A DNA stretch of 64,000 nucleotides, taken from NCBI GenBank assembly GCA_041060555.1, contig JBEUDS010000004.1, one strand, 5' to 3'. Position numbers and translations under genes: made by a program. Numbering within the stretch: the stretch's first letter is position 1; every line of letters starts with the position of its first letter. Shown piece after piece: positions 17,205-25,882 of the stretch. The notes under the pieces are model-generated. The model was given only the letters and a program-made list of their open reading frames with translations. It ran no database searches and was not told where the DNA came from. The DNA is from CAUJIW01 sp963205175 (GTDB lineage: Bacteria > Pseudomonadota > Alphaproteobacteria > Sphingomonadales > Sphingomonadaceae).

Positions 17205-19439
17205 TCAGAAGTTGACCTTGGCCTCCACACCGAACTGCCGGGGTTCGCCGTAGTTGTTCTCGACGAGCCCGAGCGGCGCGCCGGTGATGTCGAAGGCGTA
17301 GATCTTGCGGTTATCGTCCATCAGGTTCTTGACGAACACCGCCAGCTCGAAGCGCTCCCGCGGGTCGGTGTAGGCGATACGGGCGTTCACCAGCCAGTTG
17401 GAGGGCACCAGCGTCACCGGCGCGTTGCTGAGCTGCGAGTAGAACTCGTCGGTGTAGACGCCGTTGAGGGTGGCGCGAACGGTACCGATGCTCAACTCGA
17501 ACGCCTTGGTCGCCATCAGGCTCAAGGTGACGTCGGGGGACTGGGTCGCCTGACGATCACGGAAGCCGGTGCCGATGGGCACGTCCTCCACCTTGGTGTG
17601 CAGCAGGCTCAGGCCGGCATAGAGGGTGAGGCCGGCACCGGGCTGAACGGTGAACTCCGCGTCGGCGCCGTAGATGGTGGCGTCGGTGTTATACAGCGTG
17701 AAGTTCAGGCCGCGCTGGTCGAACGCCTGGAAGTCCTTGTAGTCATAATAGAAGGCGCTGAGGTTGAAGCGGGCCTTGCGATCCCAGAAGTCGAGCTTGT
17801 TGCCCACCTCGAAGGCGGTCAGCTTCTCGCCCTTGAAGCGGACGCCGGCCACCGGCGCCAGACCGGCAAAGCCGGCGTTGTAGTTGAACGCCTTGTAGCC
17901 CCGGCTGATGCTGCCGTAGAGCAGCAGGCCGTCGACCGGCCGCCAGTCGAGTTCCAGCCGCCCCGACCAGCCGTTTTCCGCATGGCTGTCGTTGATGGTC
18001 CCGGCCTCGGCCATGGTGCCCGGCGCCGGCGCGAACAGCATGCCGCAGGCGTCCGGCAGGGTGACGCCGGTGCTGTCGGTATTGGTGCAGCTCTGGGTGT
18101 AGTGGTAATTCTTCTTGTCGCGGGTCCAGCGCAGGCCGGAGACCACCGTCACCGTCGGGCTCAGCTCATAATCGACCTGGCCGAACACGGACCACGATTT
18201 GGTGGACAGGCTGTAGTCGGCCAGCATGGCGGCGCCGAAGTACTGGACAGCGAAGCCCTGATTGTAGGTGCCATCAATATCGAGATAATAGACGCCGGTG
18301 GTCCAGTTCATCTTGTCGGTCGAACCGCTCAGCCGCAGTTCCTGCGAGAAATTGGTGCTGTCGGCGCGCTGGGTGAACACGGTGAACGGCACCGGCGACA
18401 GGTCGTTGTCTTCCCGGTAGTCGCTGTCGACTTCCGAGTAGGCGGTCAGCGAGGTCAGCACCACGCTGCCGAAATCGTACGACACATGCCCCGTGGTGCT
18501 CCACATCCGCTTGGCGACGCGGCCCGGCTCATCGAACGAGCCGGTGAAGGGATCGCCATCGGCATCCGTGTAACCGAACGAGGTCGGCTCGCCGGGCAGC
18601 GGCACACCCAGCCCGTCGGCGTTGGGCGTGCCGGCGGTCGCGTAGGCGCCGCCGGTGGTTGACGGCTTCAGCTTGTAATAGTCGGCGCTGATCAGGATAT
18701 CGAGCTGCTCGTTGGGCGTGAACTGGATGTGCCCGCGCGCGGCCACGACATTTTCCTCGTTGAGGTCGGGACCGATGTCGTTCTTGTAATAGCCGTCGGA
18801 CTTCGAGCGGTAGGCCGCGATACGCGCCTTCACCGTGTCGCTGAGCGGACCGCCGACAGCGCCCTCGAACGTCACGCTGTCCCGTTCGGCGACGGCGATC
18901 GAGGCGTAGCCGTCGAGTTCGTCAGTCGGCTTGTTGGTGACGACGTGCAGCAGGCCGCCGGTCGCGTTGCGGCCGAACAGCGTGCCCTGCGGGCCTTTCA
19001 GCACTTCGACGCGCTGGACATCGAACATCTTCTGCGAGGTGGCGGAAATCGCCGGCAGATAGACCTCGTCGATGTAGAAGGAGTTCGGTGCCTCCAGGTG
19101 GCCGGCGAAGTCGTTCTGCGACACGCCGCGGATGGAAATCAGGCCGACCACCGGCGAGCCGGTATCGGTGAACGAGAAGCCGGGGACGACGCTGGTGAGG
19201 TCGTTGGGATCGGTGATCGCCAGATCCTCCATCGCCTCGCTGCCCAGCGCGGTCACGGCGATGCCGATGTCCTGGATGGCCGCTTCGCGACGGGTGGCGG
19301 TGACCACCATCTCCTGCAGCACCTCGGTGCTGGTTTCCGCATTGTCGTCGGCCCACGCCGGCGCCGCCAGCGCGATGGCGGATACCATGGCAAAGCCGGA
19401 CTTCATGGCAATCGTGGTGAAACGCCTGGACGCGTTCAT
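17205..19439 (-). CDS. TonB-dependent outer-membrane receptor
   Basis: The 744-aa product begins with a signal peptide (MNASRRFTTIAMKSGFAMVS... to AWA), then a TonB-box-like EMVVTATRRE, the plug domain (VTALGSEAMEDLAITDPNDL, with VEVLKGPQGTLFGRNATGG) and a long beta-barrel ending in an aromatic residue (EAKVNF). The plug motif and size fit receptors expanded in sphingomonad-like bacteria for hydrophobic carbon sources as well as siderophores. The start at ATG 19439 follows a GGGAGGG site. Neighbouring catabolic genes suggest import of their substrate rather than iron uptake; no Fur box was seen. Confidence 0.93.
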   Translation of the reverse strand: MNASRRFTTIAMKSGFAMVSAIALAAPAWADDNAETSTEVLQEMVVTATRREAAIQDIGIAVTALGSEAMEDLAITDPNDLTSVVPGFSFTDTGSPVVGLISIRGVSQNDFAGHLEAPNSFYIDEVYLPAISATSQKMFDVQRVEVLKGPQGTLFGRNATGGLLHVVTNKPTDELDGYASIAVAERDSVTFEGAVGGPLSDTVKARIAAYRSKSDGYYKNDIGPDLNEENVVAARGHIQFTPNEQLDILISADYYKLKPSTTGGAYATAGTPNADGLGVPLPGEPTSFGYTDADGDPFTGSFDEPGRVAKRMWSTTGHVSYDFGSVVLTSLTAYSEVDSDYREDNDLSPVPFTVFTQRADSTNFSQELRLSGSTDKMNWTTGVYYLDIDGTYNQGFAVQYFGAAMLADYSLSTKSWSVFGQVDYELSPTVTVVSGLRWTRDKKNYHYTQSCTNTDSTGVTLPDACGMLFAPAPGTMAEAGTINDSHAENGWSGRLELDWRPVDGLLLYGSISRGYKAFNYNAGFAGLAPVAGVRFKGEKLTAFEVGNKLDFWDRKARFNLSAFYYDYKDFQAFDQRGLNFTLYNTDATIYGADAEFTVQPGAGLTLYAGLSLLHTKVEDVPIGTGFRDRQATQSPDVTLSLMATKAFELSIGTVRATLNGVYTDEFYSQLSNAPVTLVPSNWLVNARIAYTDPRERFELAVFVKNLMDDNRKIYAFDITGAPLGLVENNYGEPRQFGVEAKVNF

Positions 19440-19623
19440 ATGCCCTCCCCAACTGGATGATCGTTGTTGTTGCCCGCACCCTAGCCGCTGCCCGGGGAGG
19501 GCCAATAGCGGGAAACCCCCATTGCCTCGTCGCATCGCCCGGCGTCTTTTTAGCGCGGCAAACAAGGGGGAGGTCCTGACGGATGACGACCTCCGCCGAC
19601 GTCAACACATGGGGAGAAGCCGA

Positions 19624-20109
19624 ATGTCCGCCATCGTCCAGCACACGTCCATGACCATCACCCAGCCGCACAAGCCGGCGTTCTTCGACACCAGCACCCT
19701 GCCGTGGAAGCCGTGGGTGATGGAGGGCACCCACTACAAGCTGCTCAGCATCAACCCGCGCACCGGCGGCTTCACCATGCTGCTCAAGGTCGATGCCGGC
19801 AACGAGGCGCCGGTGCATGGCCATCTCGGCACGGTGGAGGCCTATATCGTCGAGGGCGGCTTCGGCTATGGCGCCGATCGCGGCCGGGTGGGCGCCTATG
19901 TGCTGGAGGAAGGCGGCATCAACCACCAGCCCGACACCGACAATGACGGCGTGGTGATGTTCGCGGTCGCCCACGGCCCGCTGTGCGGCTTCAACGAGGA
20001 TGGGTCAATCGCTGCGGTTGTCGATGGCAAGCTGATGTACCAACGTGCGCGCGAACATGGCGTCGCCGGCCACATCGCCAAGCCGGAGCAGTGGACCGAT
20101 ATCGCCTGA
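19624..20109 (+). CDS. Cupin protein, 2,4'-dihydroxyacetophenone dioxygenase-like
   Basis: The 161-aa product is a single cupin with the metal-binding motif around HGHLGTVEAYIVEG (residues about 63-76) and a C-terminal H/N-containing second motif. The stretch PWVMEGTHYKLLSINPRTGG resembles 2,4'-dihydroxyacetophenone dioxygenase and ChrR-type cupins. A non-haem iron dioxygenase that cleaves an aromatic ketone side chain is possible, as is an anti-sigma-type sensor role. It is divergent from the TonB receptor across 184 bases, and a LuxR regulator follows. Confidence 0.75.
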   Translation: MSAIVQHTSMTITQPHKPAFFDTSTLPWKPWVMEGTHYKLLSINPRTGGFTMLLKVDAGNEAPVHGHLGTVEAYIVEGGFGYGADRGRVGAYVLEEGGINHQPDTDNDGVVMFAVAHGPLCGFNEDGSIAAVVDGKLMYQRAREHGVAGHIAKPEQWTDIA

Positions 20110-20243
20110 CTTCTCGCCGATACGCGCCGGGCCCGCTCGTCCCTGCCTTGCTCCATCCCGGCAGCGTCGATTACACTGTTGTTACCGATCGACGTCGGTG
20201 CTGGCATCGCGAAAACAAAAAGGCGGTGCAGGGGAGGACAGGT

Positions 20244-21329
20244 ATGGACGAGTTGCCCGCGCGCACGGCTGAAGAAACGCTCGACCTTTACGGGCGGATT
20301 CTCGGCTGTTCGGGATTTCGCGATCTCGGCCGGGACGTGCTGGCGCCACTGGCCCGCGAGGTCGGTGCCTCCAGCGCGGTTTTTTTGCAGTTCGTGCTGC
20401 GCCCGGGCGGGCCGGTGGTGGATCGCGGCATCACGTTCGCGCTCAATCCGCTGAGCCTTGCCAGCTATGTCGATCACTTCTACCGCTTCGACCCGGTGGC
20501 GCAGGCCTCGCGCATTCTCAACAGTTCGCCCAAGGCCGCCGACGTAGTAACGCTGACCGAGCTCACTGATCCGCGCGAATTCCACCGCAGCGACTATTAC
20601 CATGAGTTTCTGCACCGCTACGGCATCAATGATGTGCTCGGCCTGTTCATTCCGGTGCGGGCGCTCAACGACCAGATTCTCTGTGTCGGCCTGCATCGCC
20701 AGCGCGACCTTGAGCCGTTCACGCCCGCGGAGAGCCGCCGCCTGCGCCAGCTGAAATCGGTGGTGACCGCCACCTTGTCGCGCCTGTGCCTGGCCGGCGC
20801 GATGGAGGAAGTCGACGGGGCGATGGATGCGCTGGCGCAGGCGCGCCAGCCGGTCGGCCTGGTGATTTTCAACGGCCGGTTCGATGTGCTGCACGCCAAC
20901 GAGAAGGGGCTGGCGGACCTCGGCGTCGTCGACCGGCAGACCAGCCGCGCCTGGCTGGAGGCCATCCGCACCGCCGCCGCCCGGTTGCCGGCGGACCGCA
21001 CCGGGCCCATGCCGCTGGACGTTGCCGGCAGCGGCTTGAGTGCCCATTTGCATCGCCAGACGCTGGCCGATGGCGCCGTGCGGGTGATTGTCACCACCGT
21101 CGCGGCCGGCATGCGCTCGCGCCTGGAGGAACAGTGCCGGCGCTTCGATCTCAGTACACGGGAAATCGAGGTCGCCCATCTGCTGGGCGCCGGGCTGTCC
21201 AACGATGCCATCGGTGTGCGGCTGCAGATCAGCACCCGCACCGTCGAGAATCACCTGCGCTCGATGTACGGCAAGGCGCGCGCCTCCAGCCGCACCCAGT
21301 TTCTCGCCCAGATGTTTGGCGTGGCGTAA
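20244..21329 (+). CDS. LuxR-family transcriptional regulator
   Basis: The 361-aa product ends with a GerE/LuxR-type helix-turn-helix: LSTREIEVAHLLGAGLSNDA, then STRTVENHLRSMYGKARASS. The N-terminal 200 residues look like a GAF-like sensing domain but match no family I can name; no autoinducer-binding motif was seen. ATG 20244 is preceded by GGGGAGGA. It sits at the edge of the 10.5-20 kb catabolic region and is a natural candidate to control it. It is convergent with the flavoprotein gene, with two bases between the stops. Confidence 0.88.
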   Translation: MDELPARTAEETLDLYGRILGCSGFRDLGRDVLAPLAREVGASSAVFLQFVLRPGGPVVDRGITFALNPLSLASYVDHFYRFDPVAQASRILNSSPKAADVVTLTELTDPREFHRSDYYHEFLHRYGINDVLGLFIPVRALNDQILCVGLHRQRDLEPFTPAESRRLRQLKSVVTATLSRLCLAGAMEEVDGAMDALAQARQPVGLVIFNGRFDVLHANEKGLADLGVVDRQTSRAWLEAIRTAAARLPADRTGPMPLDVAGSGLSAHLHRQTLADGAVRVIVTTVAAGMRSRLEEQCRRFDLSTREIEVAHLLGAGLSNDAIGVRLQISTRTVENHLRSMYGKARASSRTQFLAQMFGVA

Positions 21330-21331
21330 CG

Positions 21332-22513
21332 TCAGAGCGCTTGTGCGGCGGCCCAGGCGCTGGCCCACGCCCACTGGAAATTATAGCCGCCGAGCCAGCC
21401 GGTGACGTCCACCGCCTCGCCGATGGCGAAAAGCCCCGGCACCTGCCGGGCCTCCATGGTCTTGGACGACAGGTCCGCGGTGCTGAGGCCGCCGACCGTG
21501 ACTTCCGCCTTGGCGAAGCCTTCCGTGCCGCTGGGGGTGAACGGCCAGTCGGCCAGACGCTGGGCGATCTCGCTCAGCGCCTTGTCGGTGAGGCCGCCCA
21601 GCTCCGACGGGCCGGCCGGCAGATCGAGTCGGTCGGCCAGCGCCTCGGCGAGCCGCTGCGGCAGCGGGGCCGCCAGTGTGGCGCGCAATGCGGCGCGCGG
21701 CCGGGCCCGCTTGGCGGCAACGAGCCAGTCGGTGTCGTGCCCGGGCAGGAAATTGACGCCGAGGCGGTCGCCGGGTTTCCAGTAGGATGAAATCTGCAGG
21801 ATCGCCGGCCCCGACAGTCCCTTGTGGGTGAACAGCGCCGCCTCGCGGAAGCGGGTGCGCCCCAGGCTGACGATCACCTCGGTGGCGACGCCTGACAGCG
21901 CGCGGAACAGGGTGTCGTCGGCGCCCAGGGTCAGAGGCACCAGACCCGGTCGTGGGGTGACCACGCCCAGTCCGAACCGGCGGCCGATGTCGTAGGCGAC
22001 GCCCGTTGCACCCATCTTGGGGATCGAAGGCCCGCCCGTCGCGATCACCAGCGCACGCGCGGCGAAGGTCGTGGTGTCGGTGCGGACGTGGAAGCGGTTG
22101 TCGCGGTGGTCGACGGCGCGGATCGCGCTGTCGACCCGCAGATCCACCTGTCCGCGGCCGCATTCGTCGGCGAGCATGGCGACGATCTGCCGGGCGGAGC
22201 CGTCGCAGAACAGCTGCCCCAGCGTCTTCTCGTGCCAGGCGATGCAGTGGCGGTCGACCAGCGCGATGAAATCGGCCGGCGTGAACCGGCCCAGCGCCGA
22301 CTTGGCGAAGTGCGGGTTGTCCGACAGGTAGCGCTCGGCGCTGGCGTGCAGATTGGTGAAATTGCAGCGGCCACCGCCGGAAATGAGGATTTTCCGGCCC
22401 GGCTGGTCGGCGTGGTCGAGCAGCAGCACGCGCCGCCCGCGCTGGCCCGCCGTGGCCGCGCAGAACAGGCCCGCGGCGCCGGCCCCCAGAATGATCGCAT
22501 CGAATTCGGTCAT
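21332..22513 (-). CDS. HI0933/BaiN-like FAD-dependent oxidoreductase
   Basis: The 393-aa flavoprotein has the FAD motif GAGAAGLFCA near residue 10, the family signature GRKILISGGGRCNFTN (residues about 39-54), ATGGPSIPKMGATG, and the C-terminal AIGEAVDVTGWLGGYNFQWAW. This belongs to the HI0933-like group (TIGR03862 style), whose reaction is not established; the related BaiN acts on bile-acid intermediates. The ATG at 22513 gives the normal N-terminus MTEFDAIILG. No operon partner. Confidence 0.9.
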   Translation of the reverse strand: MTEFDAIILGAGAAGLFCAATAGQRGRRVLLLDHADQPGRKILISGGGRCNFTNLHASAERYLSDNPHFAKSALGRFTPADFIALVDRHCIAWHEKTLGQLFCDGSARQIVAMLADECGRGQVDLRVDSAIRAVDHRDNRFHVRTDTTTFAARALVIATGGPSIPKMGATGVAYDIGRRFGLGVVTPRPGLVPLTLGADDTLFRALSGVATEVIVSLGRTRFREAALFTHKGLSGPAILQISSYWKPGDRLGVNFLPGHDTDWLVAAKRARPRAALRATLAAPLPQRLAEALADRLDLPAGPSELGGLTDKALSEIAQRLADWPFTPSGTEGFAKAEVTVGGLSTADLSSKTMEARQVPGLFAIGEAVDVTGWLGGYNFQWAWASAWAAAQAL

Positions 22514-22877
22514 GCAGGGCTCTTGGCGGGGACGGCCGGGGAAGGCAAGGCCGCCGGCGCGGGCATGATTCGGCCCTCGGTATCTTCCGGCGATCGCGAT
22601 GGCGCTGCCACGCCGCCGTCGCCGTCCTGTATATACACCCAATGCGTGTATTTAGTGGAGCGCGCGAAGACCATAACCTCCTACAAAATCTACTATAAAG
22701 CGCAATTGTGGGGGTCGTGGTGTCTGATATGCCCATATTGCGCAAAATTTATCGTTGCATTCTTCGTATTACCATGAGTAGTAATGATCCCAACAAAGCT
22801 CGCTAAGAGTGTGAATTGACCCGTTCGTGTCGCCGGCGTGAAGCGTGCCGGTGCACCGTCAGGCCAGGGAGGGATGC
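22514..22877 (+). promoter_or_regulatory. AT-rich intergenic control region before the carbamoyltransferase cluster
   Basis: These 364 bases hold no supportable gene. From about 22625 to 22810 the sequence is far richer in A and T than the coding DNA on either side. It contains ATACAC (22633-22638) and GTGTAT (22646-22651) as a 19-base palindromic operator-like site, and GCGCAAT (22700-22706) with ATTGCGC (22737-22743) as a second inverted repeat. These are likely to hold the promoter and operators of the plus-strand cluster. An AGGGAGGG ribosome-binding site precedes the ATG at 22878. The regulator is not evident nearby. Confidence 0.5.
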
Positions 22878-24068
22878 ATGAACATCATGGTGGGCAAGCC
22901 GGCGGCGGCGGAACAGCAGGTGCCGGCCCGGGGCCGCAAGCGGCTGCGGGATCTGTTGTTGCAGCACCCCGACGTCGACCCCTATCCAGAGGGCTGGTTC
23001 GTCCTTGAATTCGCCGACAAGGTGCGCACCGACCGGCTGATTTCGAAGAAGTTCTTCGGTCAGGACGTGGTGATCTACCGTCACCCGGACTCCGGCCAGG
23101 TGATCTGCACCCAGGCGCACTGTCCGCATCTGGGCGCCCACTTCGACAGCTACAAGAACGGCGGCTGCCTGGAAGGCGGCATCATGGTCTGCCCCTACCA
23201 CCATCTGCGCTTCGACCCGCAACGCCAGATCGAGAATGGCCGCCCGGGGCCGCTGCGGATCTACCCGACCATCGAATATCACGGCTTCGTGCTGGCGCTG
23301 CGGCAGCGGGACTGGACGGCGCCGCCGCTGCCGGTGCCCAATCTCGGCTTCTCCGAGGTCGACGAGGATGATTTCCTCTACGATACCCAGTCGGTCGGCG
23401 TGTTCAACGGCGACATGCTGGTGCCGCTGATGGCCAACGCCGACTACATGCACTTCCAGACCGTGCACGGCACGCCGGAGCCGGTGTGCGATCACGCCTT
23501 CTCCGTCTCGCCCGATGGCCGGGAGTGCTATTTCAGTTTCGAGCTGCTGGCCCGCAACGTGCACAAGGTGGACGAGGCCTATCCACGCGCCGGTCGCCTG
23601 CGCGGACTGCGGCGGATGTTCGCCCGCCCGCCGGGGAGCAAGAAGGCGCTGCCGGAGGTGCTGACGCGGGTGACGGCGGCGGGCATCGGTCCCGGGCTTG
23701 CCAAGAGCCGCTGGTGGGAGCCGCAGTTCGGCATCGACCTGCTGTCCTGGCTGTATGTGACGCCGATCGACCCCTTCACCTATGAGCTGTTCATGTGCCA
23801 TGGCGCGCGCACCATCAAGGCGTTCAAGACCCGCCCGGTGCAGAAGGCGCTCAATGCCGTGGGGCTGCAGGCGCACATGTTCGCCAACCACCTTTACGTC
23901 GGTCAGGAGGACCCGCCCTTCTACACCGCCGACAAGCTGCGGCTGTACCAGCCGGCCTACCGGGCGAAGGACCAGATCATCGACAAATATATCGGCTGGT
24001 GGAAGTCGACGTTCTTCACGCCCGAGTTCCAGCGGATGATCGAGGGCTACGACCTGGACTTCAGCTAG
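22878..24068 (+). CDS. Rieske non-haem iron oxygenase (first in cluster)
   Basis: The 396-aa product has Rieske ligands C82/H84 (CPHLGAH) and C105/H108 (CPYHHLRF). The mononuclear iron site is N187, H192 and H197 in NADYMHFQTVHG. The layout resembles monooxygenases such as the KshA type more than multi-subunit ring dioxygenases; no beta subunit is present. No reductase is encoded in the cluster. It is followed after 64 bases by a 3-ketosteroid-dehydrogenase-like gene. This pairing hints at a polycyclic or alicyclic substrate, though the later carbamoyltransferase argues for biosynthetic tailoring. Role unproven. Confidence 0.88.
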   Translation: MNIMVGKPAAAEQQVPARGRKRLRDLLLQHPDVDPYPEGWFVLEFADKVRTDRLISKKFFGQDVVIYRHPDSGQVICTQAHCPHLGAHFDSYKNGGCLEGGIMVCPYHHLRFDPQRQIENGRPGPLRIYPTIEYHGFVLALRQRDWTAPPLPVPNLGFSEVDEDDFLYDTQSVGVFNGDMLVPLMANADYMHFQTVHGTPEPVCDHAFSVSPDGRECYFSFELLARNVHKVDEAYPRAGRLRGLRRMFARPPGSKKALPEVLTRVTAAGIGPGLAKSRWWEPQFGIDLLSWLYVTPIDPFTYELFMCHGARTIKAFKTRPVQKALNAVGLQAHMFANHLYVGQEDPPFYTADKLRLYQPAYRAKDQIIDKYIGWWKSTFFTPEFQRMIEGYDLDFS

Positions 24069-24132
24069 CCGACCGCGCCGGCCGCACGCGGCCAGCCGCT
24101 TCAACTGCCAACACCTGATTCGAGTAAACGCG

Positions 24133-25836
24133 ATGTGGGATGACTCTCGCGATGTGGTCGTCGTGGGTTCGGGCAACGGTGCCCTGACGGCCGCCCTTTG
24201 CCTGCACGACATGGGCGTGCGCGATGTGATGGTCATCGAGAAATCGATGGAGGTCGGCGGCACCAGCGCGCTGAGCGGTGGCGGCATCTGGGTGCCCGGC
24301 AATCACTATGCGGCGGCGGCGGGCATCGAGGATTCGCTCGACGAGGCCCGGGACTATGCCCTGGCGGCCAATGGCGCGGACGACGTGCCGGCACGCCTGG
24401 TGGAAACCTACATCGAGCAGGCCCCGCGCATGCTGCGCTTCCTGCATGAGCGCAGCCGGGTGCGCTATGTCTCGCTGGCGCATTATCCCGACTATTTCTC
24501 CGACCTGCCGGGCGCGCGCGCTGGCCATCGCTCGCTGGAGCCCGAACCGGTCGACATCACCCGGCTGGCGGACCGCGGCCGGCGCCTGAAGGACGGCCAC
24601 CCGATCCTGCGCATTCTCAACCGCGTGCCGATGACCCAGACCGAGGCACACAGCTTCAACGTTCAGGCGCCGGGCTGGCAATGGGCCGCAGCAAAACTTT
24701 TGCTGCACTATTTTCTCGATCTGCCGCAGCGGCGGCACACCCGCCAGTCGCGCCGCGCCACCTGCGGCAGCGCCGGCGTCGCCCGGCTGCTGTGGTCGCT
24801 GGAAGAGCGCCAGGTGCCGGTGGCGCTGGGCGTCGAGCTCAAGGATCTGGTGGTGCAGCAGGGCCGGGTGACCGGCGTCGTCGTCGAGCAGGCCGGTCGT
24901 GTCCGGCGGATCGGCTGCCGACGGGCCGTGGTGCTGGCGACCGGCGGCTTCGAGCATGACCAGGCGCTGCGCGAGCAGTATCTGCCGCAACCGACGCAGG
25001 CTGCCTGGAGCACCACCCACAAGGCCAATACCGGCACGGCGGTGGCGCTGGCGCGCCGCCACGGTGCCCGGCTGCGCCGCATGGAAGGCGCCTGGTGGGT
25101 GCCGACCTTCCGAGTGCCGGGGATCGCCCACCCCTATCCGTCGATCATGGAGAAATCCTACCCCGGCAGCTGCGTCGTCGATGCGCGCGGCCAGCGTGTC
25201 GCCAACGAGTCGATGAACTACCAGCTCTATGTGCGCGAATGCCATCGCCTGCACGCCAGCGGCACCGACACCAGCCGGCTGTGGCTGATCTTTGATGCCG
25301 ACTTCCGGCGCAAATACATCGTCAGCCCGATCCTGACCTCGCGGCTGATGCCGGACTGGATGATCCCGCGTGCCTATTTCTGCCCGGAATTCCTCACCCG
25401 CGCCGACAGCCTGGACGATCTCGCCCGCGCGGTGGGCATCGATGCCGCCGGGCTGGGCGCCACCATCGCGCGGTTCAACGGCTTTGCCGCGTGCGGCGAG
25501 GATGCCGACTTCGGTCGCGGCAACAGCGTCTACGACCGCTACTACGGCGACCCGGCGGTCACGCCCAACCCGTGTCTTGCGCCGATTGCCCGACCGCCGT
25601 TTTACGCGGTGCGGATTTATCTTGGCGAGTTCGGCACCAACGGCGGGCTGGACATCGACGAGAACGGCCAGGTGCTGGCCGACGACGGCCGGCCCATCGG
25701 CGGCCTGTACGCCAACGGCAATTGCGCGGCCGCCGTGCTGCCGTCCTACCCCGGCCCCGGCGCCACGCTCGGGCCGGCCATGACCTTCGCCTATCAGGCG
25801 GCCCGCCACATCGCCGGCTACAACATGGCGCCATGA
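24133..25836 (+). CDS. FAD-dependent 3-ketosteroid delta-1-dehydrogenase-like protein
   Basis: The 567-aa flavoprotein has VVVVGSGNGALTAAL near the N-terminus, GGTSALSGGGIWVPGN around residues 44-60, ATGGFEHD, and the C-terminal GLYANGNCAAAVLPSYPGPG followed by ATLGPAMTFAYQAARH. The YPGxG stretch matches the conserved Tyr and Gly that bind the 3-keto group in KstD enzymes. Related flavoproteins reduce fumarate or act on other enones. The substrate is uncertain. It lies between the Rieske gene and the carbamoyltransferase. Confidence 0.88.
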   Translation: MWDDSRDVVVVGSGNGALTAALCLHDMGVRDVMVIEKSMEVGGTSALSGGGIWVPGNHYAAAAGIEDSLDEARDYALAANGADDVPARLVETYIEQAPRMLRFLHERSRVRYVSLAHYPDYFSDLPGARAGHRSLEPEPVDITRLADRGRRLKDGHPILRILNRVPMTQTEAHSFNVQAPGWQWAAAKLLLHYFLDLPQRRHTRQSRRATCGSAGVARLLWSLEERQVPVALGVELKDLVVQQGRVTGVVVEQAGRVRRIGCRRAVVLATGGFEHDQALREQYLPQPTQAAWSTTHKANTGTAVALARRHGARLRRMEGAWWVPTFRVPGIAHPYPSIMEKSYPGSCVVDARGQRVANESMNYQLYVRECHRLHASGTDTSRLWLIFDADFRRKYIVSPILTSRLMPDWMIPRAYFCPEFLTRADSLDDLARAVGIDAAGLGATIARFNGFAACGEDADFGRGNSVYDRYYGDPAVTPNPCLAPIARPPFYAVRIYLGEFGTNGGLDIDENGQVLADDGRPIGGLYANGNCAAAVLPSYPGPGATLGPAMTFAYQAARHIAGYNMAP

Positions 25837-25882
25837 CGGGTCGTCACGTCCGCCAACGCATCAACCGAGAAGAGGTGCTGAT

